Below the pieces are notes generated by a model that worked only from the letters and a program-made list of their open reading frames with translations, was not told the DNA's origin and made no database searches. The position numbers and the translations under genes are program-made. From positions 1-7,285 of the forward strand of contig JBMNRY010000096.1 of assembly GCA_050944915.1 (NCBI GenBank): a DNA stretch of 7,285 bases. The letters are read 5' to 3'. Shown piece after piece: positions 1 through 5,113 of this stretch (positions are counted from its first letter, which is position 1; each line of letters starts with the position of its first letter). Origin of the DNA: JBMNRY01 sp050944915. Lineage in GTDB: Bacteria; Bacillota; Limnochordia; JAAZLZ01.

Positions 1-322
1 CGAGGCCATTCGGGATCTCATCCGGGACTACCTGGTCCAGCGGGAATGGGAACTTGGTGAAGAAGTAGCGGGAACGGTCACTTTGATCTATAATCATCAT
101 GTAAAGGGCTTAAGCGATTTGCTCATGGACCTGCAGCATGATTTTCATGACTACATCATCTCCACCACCCATGTCCACCTCGATGAGCACAATTGCCTAG
201 AGGTTTTAGTGATCAAAGGTCCCGCCCAGCAGGTCCGTTCCATCGCTGATCAGTTAATCAGCGTCAAGGGGGTAAAACACGGCAGCTTAAGTATTACCTC
301 CACCGGTAAAGATTTGTCATAG
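1..322 (+). CDS. nikR: NikR-type nickel-responsive transcriptional regulator (5' end cut by window)
   Basis: DNA-binding repressor of the ribbon-helix-helix (CopG/NikR) family that senses Ni(II) through a C-terminal ACT-like tetramerisation domain. The reading frame is already open at position 2; about the first 29 residues, including the DNA-contacting strand, lie outside the window. What remains starts with EAIRDLIRDYL, the end of the RHH helices. The nickel site is recognisable by comparison with E. coli NikR: LQHDFHD supplies the His76 equivalent, THVHLDEHNC supplies the His87, His89 and Cys95 equivalents, followed by LEVLVIKG. The C-terminal GVKHG motif is also typical. All four ligands being present argues for a functional nickel sensor. 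It is the first visible gene of a plus-strand operon; the next gene starts 11 nt after its stop. An in-frame TTG at 83 is internal and not a credible start. What it controls (nickel uptake, or the downstream oxidase genes) is not shown by the sequence. Confidence 0.92.
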   Translation, partial: EAIRDLIRDYLVQREWELGEEVAGTVTLIYNHHVKGLSDLLMDLQHDFHDYIISTTHVHLDEHNCLEVLVIKGPAQQVRSIADQLISVKGVKHGSLSITSTGKDLS

Positions 323-333
323 GAGCTGGTCAT

Positions 334-768
334 ATGATCCAAAGGGGTATCGTCGTCGGGAAAAAGGCCGAACGAGCTATAGTTAAAATCAGCCGCTGTG
401 TCGGCTGCAAGGGGGAAAAAAGCTGTCCCTTCAGTTTGGATATGACTAAGGGCAAAGCCCATGAAATCCAGTTGGAAGCCATCGATCCCATCGGTGTATC
501 CATCGGTAGTTTTGTCCATATCCAAGCGGAAGCAGGTCCAATAGTGAAGGGAATTTTCCTCGTCTATGTTTTGTCGCTGCTTTTGATGTCCATGGGGATG
601 GGCTTAGTCTACCATTTGACCGGTGGTGCCATTTTGCCGACCCTTGGCGGTGGTTTGGTCGGTCTGTTGATCTGGTATGGGGTGATTAAGCATTACAATG
701 CTGAATTTCAAGAGAATTACCGGATCGTTCAAGTGGAAACTAGCCTACCCCAAGGAACGAGGTGCTAG
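334..768 (+). CDS. RseC/MucC-family (SoxR-reducing system) membrane protein
   Basis: A 144-residue protein of the RseC/MucC family. In E. coli RseC works with the Rsx complex to keep SoxR reduced; in Bacillota the role is unclear, but members often sit near electron-transfer genes. The N-terminal soluble part holds a cysteine cluster CVGCKGEKSC (Cys22, Cys25, Cys31), typical of the family and possibly redox- or metal-active. Two hydrophobic segments follow, roughly residues 72-95 and 98-118, linked by a very short turn, so both ends should lie on the same side of the membrane. The C-terminal tail is polar. The ATG at 334 is preceded by AGGAG (321-325) with 8-nt spacing; that SD overlaps the nikR stop. 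The gene's end overlaps the start of the next gene by 7 bases, so the three are almost certainly co-translated. I infer a link to electron flow from the neighbouring FAD and Fe-S proteins; this is not proven. Confidence 0.85.
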   Translation: MIQRGIVVGKKAERAIVKISRCVGCKGEKSCPFSLDMTKGKAHEIQLEAIDPIGVSIGSFVHIQAEAGPIVKGIFLVYVLSLLLMSMGMGLVYHLTGGAILPTLGGGLVGLLIWYGVIKHYNAEFQENYRIVQVETSLPQGTRC

Positions 769-2180
769 CGGTGGGAGTGGGGACAGATTTAGAGGCCATC
801 TTTGGACCCGACCGGGTTCTAAGGGATGAACTGGACTGTCGGGCCTATGGATATGATAGTTCCTTTTATTCCCGTATCAACCAGTTTCGGGCTGATTATG
901 TGGTTTTGCCCCGTTCCACCCAAGAGGTCATCGCCGTTGTCCGCTATGCGGGGGAGCGGGGCATACCCTTAACTCCCAGGGGATCGGGCAGTGGCGAGAG
1001 CTGTGGAGCGGTGCCTGTCCAAGGTGGAATCGTCCTCGATTTTTCCCTATGGCGGGATGTGGTTAAATTGGACGTGCCCAATATGCAGATTATCGTCCGT
1101 CCCGGCATGATCCATTGGGATTTGAACGAATTGTTAAGACCTCATAATCTTTTCTTTCCCCCCGATCCCGGCAGTTCCCGCATGGCCACCATCGGTGGGA
1201 TGGTAGCCCACAACTCCAGTGGGCTTCGGGCGGTGAAATACGGGGTTACCGAGAACTATGTCTTAGGTTTGGAGATGGTCTTGCCCGATGGTCGACTGAT
1301 CACCACCGGCGGCCAGGATTGTTTAGCAGTGAAGAATGTCTCCGGCCTTAATTTGACGAAATTGTTCGTCGGTTCCGAAGGGATCTTAGGAATCATCACC
1401 GCCATTCGACTACGGTTGTGGCCCCGGCCTCCCGCCCGAGGGATCGTCATGGCTGTTTTCGATTCTTTAGAGGATGCTGCCCAAGCTGTCTTAGCCGTCT
1501 TCCAAGGGGGCATTTTGCCCGCGGGGATGGAAATTCTCGATGCTTCAGCCATCGAAGCAGTTAATTTATATTATCCCCAAGCCCAACTACCCCCAGGGGA
1601 GGCTATCCTTTTGTTTGAAGTCGATGGCAATGAACCTAGTGTTCGCTGGGAGAGCGAGCAGATCCAGTCCCTTTGCCGTCGCTGGGCCACCCATGTGGAA
1701 AAGGCCTTGGATCCCCAACGGATGCAGCAGCTGTGGGAAGGGCGCAGTCTGGTGGCCGCGGCAGTTTCCCGGCTACGTCCCGAAGGGACCCGGGCTTTTA
1801 TCGGCGAGGATATCAGTGTGCCCATCGCTTGTGTGCCCCAGGCTTTACGGCGTATCCGCCAGTTGGGGGAGAAATATGGGATAAAACTGGTCATTTTCGG
1901 CCATATCGGTGATGGCAATATCCATACGGCACCGGTCATCGATCCCACCGACCCGAGGGAAGTGACCGATGTGCAGCATTTGGCCCATGAGATCCATCAA
2001 TTGGCTTTGGAATTGAAGGGGACGGTGACCGGTGAGCACGGGGTGGGAGCCGTTCGCAATGGCTATGCCCGCCGGGAACATGGCCCAGCCCTCGATGTGA
2101 TGGCTGAGATTAAAGATCTTTTCGATCCCCAAGGCATTATGAATCCCGGTAAGATCTTTCCAGGGGGGAGCGGGGACTAA
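762..2180 (+). CDS. glcD: FAD-linked 2-hydroxyacid dehydrogenase, GlcD type (glycolate oxidase subunit or D-lactate dehydrogenase)
   Basis: A 472-residue flavoprotein that oxidises a 2-hydroxyacid (glycolate, D-lactate or similar) and passes electrons to an Fe-S partner. The PCMH-type FAD-binding domain covers about residues 45-225, with VVLPRSTQEV, TPRGSGSGESCGAVP (about 71-85) and the ATIGGMVAHNSSG segment that lines the FAD pyrophosphate. The C-terminal FAD-oxidase domain has HIGDGNIH (381-388) and TGEHGVG (423-429), which carry substrate and active-site histidines, and ends with the usual FDPQGIMNPGKIFP. Length and domain order are normal. Translation starts at GTG 762 with AAGGA (752-756) 5 nt upstream, overlapping the previous stop codon; the next gene starts within this gene's TAA stop (TAATG). 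Substrate cannot be assigned from sequence alone: GlcD, D-LDH and D-2-hydroxyglutarate dehydrogenase share these motifs. The pairing with a GlcF-like gene favours glycolate or D-lactate. Confidence 0.92.
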   Translation: MLAVGVGTDLEAIFGPDRVLRDELDCRAYGYDSSFYSRINQFRADYVVLPRSTQEVIAVVRYAGERGIPLTPRGSGSGESCGAVPVQGGIVLDFSLWRDVVKLDVPNMQIIVRPGMIHWDLNELLRPHNLFFPPDPGSSRMATIGGMVAHNSSGLRAVKYGVTENYVLGLEMVLPDGRLITTGGQDCLAVKNVSGLNLTKLFVGSEGILGIITAIRLRLWPRPPARGIVMAVFDSLEDAAQAVLAVFQGGILPAGMEILDASAIEAVNLYYPQAQLPPGEAILLFEVDGNEPSVRWESEQIQSLCRRWATHVEKALDPQRMQQLWEGRSLVAAAVSRLRPEGTRAFIGEDISVPIACVPQALRRIRQLGEKYGIKLVIFGHIGDGNIHTAPVIDPTDPREVTDVQHLAHEIHQLALELKGTVTGEHGVGAVRNGYARREHGPALDVMAEIKDLFDPQGIMNPGKIFPGGSGD

Positions 2181-3430
2181 TGGAAGCCCAATTAGCTGAA
2201 TTAGTCCGGAAATGTTCCCGCTGTGGCACCTGTCGCTCCCAATGTCCCATCCTCCTGAGGCAGGGAAAGGAAAGCTCATCGCCCCGGGGTCTGATCTTTC
2301 TTCTCCATGAGCTTCTCTCCGGAAGGATATCTCCCTCGCCACGACTCCTGGACAAAATCTATACTTGCTTACTCTGTGATGCTTGTAGTGTAGTGTGTCC
2401 CAGTGGTGTTGATATCACAAAGATTATCAAGGGGGCCCGTCAATACTTGGCCCAAATCCCCACCTTTGGTTGGCCTATGGAATTTATCTTAAAAGAAGTC
2501 CTCGGTCGGCCTGGTGTCTTGGGCAATTGCTCCCGATTTCTGTGGCTCTATCAAAAAGGGCGATTGGGTGGGGCTTTAGACAAAACGGGGCTGAACAAAC
2601 TGCTCCCTGGTGATTTAGATCGGGCCCAAGCCATGCTGCCACCATTGCCCCTGCGGTCGGCCAGGAGCCGTCTTGCCGTAATCACGCCGGCCAAAGGAAG
2701 GCGTCGCTACCGAGTTGGTTATTTCCTGGGTTGTGCCACTGACCTCCTGTATCCCCCAATTGCCGAGGCCGTCGTCAAAGTTCTGGCCCATCATGGTTGT
2801 GAAGTTGTTATACCCCAGGATCTCGGTTGTTGTGGCTTGCCCCATTTAGCTTACGGTCAAGGGGAAACCTACGTTAAGCTGCTTAAACATAATCTTCGCC
2901 TATGGGAAAAGACAGCCGTCGATGTCATCATCTCCGATTGTGCCAGCTGTGTCAGTACCTTAGCCCAGATGGGTCAAAGCCCCCTCGGTTTCGATGATCC
3001 CGTCTTCGGTGAAGCTGCCCCATGGGCATCGAAAGTCTATGATTTTAGCCAGTTCCTGGTCGATGTCTTAGGAGAATCGCCCTGTGGGCAATCCAAGGGT
3101 GTAGTCACCTATCATGACCCTTGTCATGCCCTGCGGAGTTTAGGGTTGAGGGACCAGCCGCGACAGCTAATGGCCCGGGCTGGCTATGAACTGCGGGAAT
3201 TGGTACCAACAGCTAGTTGTTGTGGGGGAGCCGGTAGCTTTGGTTTAGCCCATTACGATTTGTCCATGGCCATCTTGAAAGAGAAGATGGAACAGGTGGG
3301 CCGCACGGGAGCTGAGCTTTTGGCCACCTCTTGCCCCGCTTGTACCATGCAGCTTAGCTATGGCGCGGGGAAATTCCAGGTCCCGGTGCGGGTGGTCCAT
3401 CCTGCTCAGCTGGCGGCCCGTTGTCTTTAG
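2180..3430 (+). CDS. glcF: GlcF-type Fe-S oxidoreductase subunit with two 4Fe-4S motifs and two CCG domains
   Basis: A 416-residue electron-transfer partner of the preceding flavoprotein. Two ferredoxin-type motifs lie at the N-terminus: C12xxC15xxC18xxxC22P and C63xxC66xxC69xxxC73P, each expected to hold a [4Fe-4S] cluster. Two cysteine-rich CCG domains follow: the first with Cys185 (YFLGCATD) and Cys217-Cys218 (LGCCGLPH), the second with HDPCH (312-316), Cys347-Cys348 (SCCGGAGSFG) and SCPAC (384-388). This is the GlcF / heterodisulfide-reductase-D-like arrangement. The ATG overlaps the glcD stop by one base and is preceded by a purine-rich SD (GGGGGGAG). No transmembrane helix is evident, so membrane attachment, if any, would be peripheral; the RseC-like protein in the operon is a candidate anchor, by inference only. 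The stop codon at 3428-3430 overlaps the end of the convergent DUF1657 gene by 4 bases, and no terminator follows directly. Confidence 0.92.
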   Translation: MEAQLAELVRKCSRCGTCRSQCPILLRQGKESSSPRGLIFLLHELLSGRISPSPRLLDKIYTCLLCDACSVVCPSGVDITKIIKGARQYLAQIPTFGWPMEFILKEVLGRPGVLGNCSRFLWLYQKGRLGGALDKTGLNKLLPGDLDRAQAMLPPLPLRSARSRLAVITPAKGRRRYRVGYFLGCATDLLYPPIAEAVVKVLAHHGCEVVIPQDLGCCGLPHLAYGQGETYVKLLKHNLRLWEKTAVDVIISDCASCVSTLAQMGQSPLGFDDPVFGEAAPWASKVYDFSQFLVDVLGESPCGQSKGVVTYHDPCHALRSLGLRDQPRQLMARAGYELRELVPTASCCGGAGSFGLAHYDLSMAILKEKMEQVGRTGAELLATSCPACTMQLSYGAGKFQVPVRVVHPAQLAARCL

Positions 3431-3633
3431 CTTTCCCGATATTGGGGTTCTTCGTCTTGAATATGGTCCAGCCGACCTTCTAGTTTGGCGATAATGCCGT
3501 CCATATCTTGGGCCAGTTGGTTATAGGTGTGGCGCAAATCCTGGTTTTGAGTTTCTAAGGCAAAGTTTTTCAGGTTGGCGCTCACGCTTTGGGCCGCTGC
3601 GATTGTCTGTTGGATTTGGGTTGCTACCGTCAA
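3427..3633 (-). CDS. DUF1657 domain small protein, spore-associated
   Basis: A 68-residue acidic, helical protein made of a single DUF1657 domain: start MTVATQIQQTIAAAQ, central LKNFALETQNQDLRHTYNQL, end EEPQYRES. The TQNQ and EEPQY motifs are family hallmarks. DUF1657 genes in Bacillus and relatives are often found beside spoVA-type and YetF-like spore genes and have been tied to spore properties; the biochemical role is unknown. The start is TTG at 3631-3633, chosen because AAGGGGGG (3642-3649) lies 8 nt upstream; the nearby ATG at 3641 is out of frame and hits a stop after three codons. It follows the SASP gene by 61 nt, with a GC-rich hairpin in between, and is probably the last gene of the spore unit. 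Its stop overlaps the end of glcF, which runs toward it. Confidence 0.85.
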   Translation of the reverse strand: MTVATQIQQTIAAAQSVSANLKNFALETQNQDLRHTYNQLAQDMDGIIAKLEGRLDHIQDEEPQYRES

Positions 3634-3641
3634 ATCGCCAT

Positions 3642-3649
3642 CCCCCCTT
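3642..3649 (-). promoter_or_regulatory. Ribosome binding site deciding the TTG start of the DUF1657 gene
   Basis: Reads AAGGGGGG on the minus strand, with 8 nt to the TTG at 3633. It lies just beyond a spurious out-of-frame ATG and supports the non-ATG start that gives the family-typical MTVA N-terminus. Confidence 0.6.
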
Positions 3650-3665
3650 GGTTACGATTTTAATG

Positions 3666-3684
3666 GAGGGGCCTAGGGCCCCTC
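3666..3684 (-). promoter_or_regulatory. GC-rich hairpin between the SASP and DUF1657 genes
   Basis: Perfect 8-bp inverted repeat GAGGGGCC / GGCCCCTC around a 3-nt loop. It lies 11 nt after the SASP stop codon on the minus strand. There is no U-run behind the stem on either strand (minus strand continues CATTAAAATCG), so it is not a canonical Rho-independent terminator. It could be a weak or attenuating terminator, or a 3' mRNA-stabilising stem that separates high SASP expression from lower DUF1657 expression. Confidence 0.55.
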
Positions 3685-3694
3685 GGGGCGGTGA

Positions 3695-3916
3695 TTATTG
3701 CCGCTGGTTAGAAACTTCTTTGGCCAGTTCGGCCTCCGCCTGTTGGATAAAGCGACGAACCATTTGACCGCCGACTTGTCCTGCTTCCCTGGTCGTCATG
3801 TTTTCCCATCCCACCTGCTGAACTTTATTCAGTAAACCTAGTTCCGAAGCAACCTCGTATTTGAACTGTTCCAGGACAGCCCTAGCTTGGGGATGGGCGT
3901 TGCCTTTACGACCCAT
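3695..3916 (-). CDS. Alpha/beta-type small acid-soluble spore protein (SASP)
   Basis: A 73-residue SASP that coats and protects DNA in the dormant spore and is degraded by the GPR protease on germination to feed outgrowth. Visible family features: MGRKGNAHPQARAVLEQF at the N-terminus, the GPR recognition segment KYEVASELG (expected cut after Glu21), and the second conserved block TTREAGQVGGQMVRRFIQ, equivalent to the TxRxxGxVGGxxxxRLV helix that contacts DNA. The insert LLNKVQQVGWENM between the blocks is closer to SspF-type proteins than to classical SspA/SspB. The ATG has a very strong SD, AAGGAGGAGGAG (3918-3929), which overlaps the stop codon of the upstream SspF-like gene 11 nt away, so translation is likely coupled. 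Sigma-G-dependent, forespore-specific expression is expected from family knowledge; no promoter of its own is visible in the short gap. Confidence 0.95.
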   Translation of the reverse strand: MGRKGNAHPQARAVLEQFKYEVASELGLLNKVQQVGWENMTTREAGQVGGQMVRRFIQQAEAELAKEVSNQRQ

Positions 3917-3917
3917 G

Positions 3918-3929
3918 CTCCTCCTCCTT
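3918..3929 (-). promoter_or_regulatory. Extended Shine-Dalgarno of the SASP gene, overlapping the upstream stop codon
   Basis: Reads AAGGAGGAGGAG on the minus strand, ending one base before the ATG; the AAGGAGG core sits at a usual distance. It overlaps the TAA (3928-3930) of the SspF-like gene, so ribosomes finishing that gene land on this site. The foot of a 12-bp hairpin touches its 5' edge. Confidence 0.8.
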
Positions 3930-4137
3930 ACATATCCCCAGGTTGGGGATATGTAGAAGCCCGCTGGTTTACTAGGGACTCCTCACCCCGCCGAATCATT
4001 TCCTTGACCATAAGTCCGACTTCTTGGGTTGTAACGGCCTGCCAACCATGTTGACGGATCACGTCGGCAAAGCCTAATTCTTGGGCGATTTCCATTTTCA
4101 AGCGCTCTGAGGCCAATTTTTTAGCCAACGAAAGCAC
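3928..4137 (-). CDS. SspF-like small acid-soluble spore protein (minor alpha/beta type)
   Basis: A 69-residue (or 66-residue) SASP-family protein. The core KMEIAQELGFADVIRQHGW matches the SspF-type pattern, with a GPR-like segment KMEIAQELG (Glu16/Ile17), followed by TTQEVGLMVKEMIRRGEESL. The VGG of classical alpha/beta SASPs is replaced by GLMVKEMI, as in SspF. The last residues, NQRASTYPQPGDM, are not part of the family core; their codons form a perfect hairpin (3929-3955). Two starts compete: GTG at 4137, with AGGAG (4145-4149) 7 nt upstream, and TTG at 4128, with GGGGAGGTG (4135-4143) 6 nt upstream. If the sigma-G-like promoter at 4149-4177 is real, the transcript begins near 4142 and only the TTG would have an SD. 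It follows the LigD-type polymerase gene by 67 nt on the same strand and precedes the second SASP by 11 nt. Role by family: DNA-binding spore protein. Confidence 0.86.
   Translation of the reverse strand: MLSLAKKLASERLKMEIAQELGFADVIRQHGWQAVTTQEVGLMVKEMIRRGEESLVNQRASTYPQPGDM
3929..3955 (-). promoter_or_regulatory. Perfect 12-bp hairpin in the SspF-like C-terminal codons, directly before the SASP ribosome binding site
   Basis: Arms 3929-3940 and 3944-3955 are perfectly complementary around a 3-nt loop. On the minus strand the stem ends exactly at the first bases of the SASP Shine-Dalgarno and the TAA stop. There is no U-run, so it is unlikely to terminate transcription. Plausible roles are control of translational coupling between the two SASPs or protection/processing of the mRNA; this is inference. 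Confidence 0.6.
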
Positions 4138-4144
4138 CTCCCCG

Positions 4145-4189
4145 CTCCTAGTTTGCGCCTTGGCAAAGGCCCTATGCTAGGAGTTTTTT
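4145..4189 (+). terminator. Candidate Rho-independent terminator, plus strand
   Basis: CTCCTAG (4145-4151) pairs with CTAGGAG (4177-4183); an inner stem GCCTT/AAGGC (4157-4161 with 4166-4170, loop GGCA) sits in the loop, and six Ts (4184-4189) follow. The orientation serves plus-strand transcripts, but the nearest plus-strand gene, glcF, ends 714 nt earlier. It could end read-through glc transcripts, or the Ts may be coincidental. On the minus strand the same stem would hide the AGGAG upstream of the SspF-like GTG start. Confidence 0.45.
4149..4177 (-). promoter_or_regulatory. Sigma-G-like promoter candidate for the SspF-like/SASP genes
   Basis: On the minus strand GCATA (4177-4173) fits the sigma-G -35 pattern GHATR and, after exactly 17 nt, CAAACTA (4155-4149) fits the -10 pattern CATNNTA at all defined positions but one. 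A start site near 4142 would leave a very short leader holding the GGGGAGGTG SD. The match is short and degenerate, so chance is possible; forespore expression of SASPs makes it biologically sensible. Confidence 0.33.
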
Positions 4190-4204
4190 ACCGCACCTTG
4201 GAGG

Positions 4205-5113
4205 TCAACTTAAGCGGTCTTCGAAGAGGGGTAGCAGGTGATCCAAGTTTTGTTGGATACCATCTAAGTTTTGGAACCATGGGGGCTGATGGGGGCCCAT
4301 GGTACCGATAGTGAAATCCTCGGGATGGATATGTTCCAGCTCCGACCAGGGGAAAGGAGCGGAGACAGTCCCTTGGGGGGTCGGTCGGGGACTGTAGGGG
4401 GCGACGATGGTCTTCCCCGCAAGGTTTTGCAAATGGTCCACATAGACTCGACCCCGGCGGTTTTTGATCAGGCGGGCGTTAGTTACTAACTGAGGCTGGT
4501 GTCGGGCCAGCAGCTCCCCCAGAAAACCGACAAATTGGCTGGTGACTCGGTAGGAGTACTTAGCTTCAATAGGTATGTAAATATGGATTCCGGTGGCACC
4601 GGATGTTTTAGGAAAGGAGCGTAATCCCATGGTTTCCAGCAAACCTTGGAGGATTTTGGCTACTTGGACGGCATGGGCAAAGCCGGCCGGAGGATCGGGA
4701 TCGAGATCGATGATGATTCGATCGGGAAAGGTCAAGTTATCTTTGCGGGACAGCCAAGGGTGAAGCTCGATACAAGCTTGGTTGGCCAGCCAGACTAATG
4801 TGGCCCGATCATTGGCCACAATATAGTCGATATTACGTTCTGGGGAGGAGACGGTATAGGTGGCTATCCATTGGGGCGCGTAGGCAGGGCACTGTTTTTG
4901 GTAGAAGAAATCTCCTTCGATGCCGTTGGGATAACGGGTGACCGTCAAAGGTCGATCCCGCAGATGGGGTAAGAGGTGCTGGGCCATTTGATAAAAGTAA
5001 TGGATCAAATCCCCCTTGGTGATTTTGGCCTGAGGCCAAAGGGGCTTATCCAAATTGCTGAGGGAGATACGACGGCCATCGATCTCAACGATGGAAGTAG
5101 TCAGGGTGGTCAT
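4205..5113 (-). CDS. ligD: LigD-type NHEJ DNA polymerase/primase (stand-alone POL domain)
   Basis: A 302-residue protein equal to the polymerase domain of LigD, an archaeo-eukaryotic-primase-fold enzyme that fills gaps with NTPs or dNTPs at broken ends during non-homologous end joining. Visible: SNLDKPLWP (19-27), the start of the fold, with TKGDLIHYF; TRYPNGIEGDFFYQK (59-73); LHPW (117-120); the metal-binding IDLDPDPP with Asp136 and Asp138; KTSGATGIHIYIP (169-181) with the conserved SGxxGxH; and VYVDHLQN with the third acidic residue, Asp226, then TIVAPYSPRP. All catalytic residues are intact and the length is that of a POL domain alone. The ATG overlaps the ligase stop as ATGA, so ligase and polymerase are made in step, standing in for the fused LigD of Mycobacterium or the Bacillus YkoU. 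Transcription may continue into the SASP genes, as no minus-strand terminator is visible after its stop. Confidence 0.95.
   Translation of the reverse strand: MTTLTTSIVEIDGRRISLSNLDKPLWPQAKITKGDLIHYFYQMAQHLLPHLRDRPLTVTRYPNGIEGDFFYQKQCPAYAPQWIATYTVSSPERNIDYIVANDRATLVWLANQACIELHPWLSRKDNLTFPDRIIIDLDPDPPAGFAHAVQVAKILQGLLETMGLRSFPKTSGATGIHIYIPIEAKYSYRVTSQFVGFLGELLARHQPQLVTNARLIKNRRGRVYVDHLQNLAGKTIVAPYSPRPTPQGTVSAPFPWSELEHIHPEDFTIGTMGPHQPPWFQNLDGIQQNLDHLLPLFEDRLS

Noticed and set aside
1571..1948. 125-codon minus-strand frame inside glcD
   Set aside because: Antisense shadow of a conserved catalytic domain.
1845..2342. 165-codon minus-strand frame across the glcD/glcF junction
   Set aside because: Opposite two genes with full family motifs; no domain and no plausible context.
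3427..3633. DUF1657 protein as an antitoxin or phage small protein
   Set aside because: The TQNQ and EEPQY motifs and spore-gene context fit DUF1657 well; no toxin-like partner is present.
4277..4302. Inverted repeat CCATGGG/CCCATGG inside the polymerase gene
   Set aside because: Short arms within codons for an ordinary protein segment; no associated signal, probably chance.
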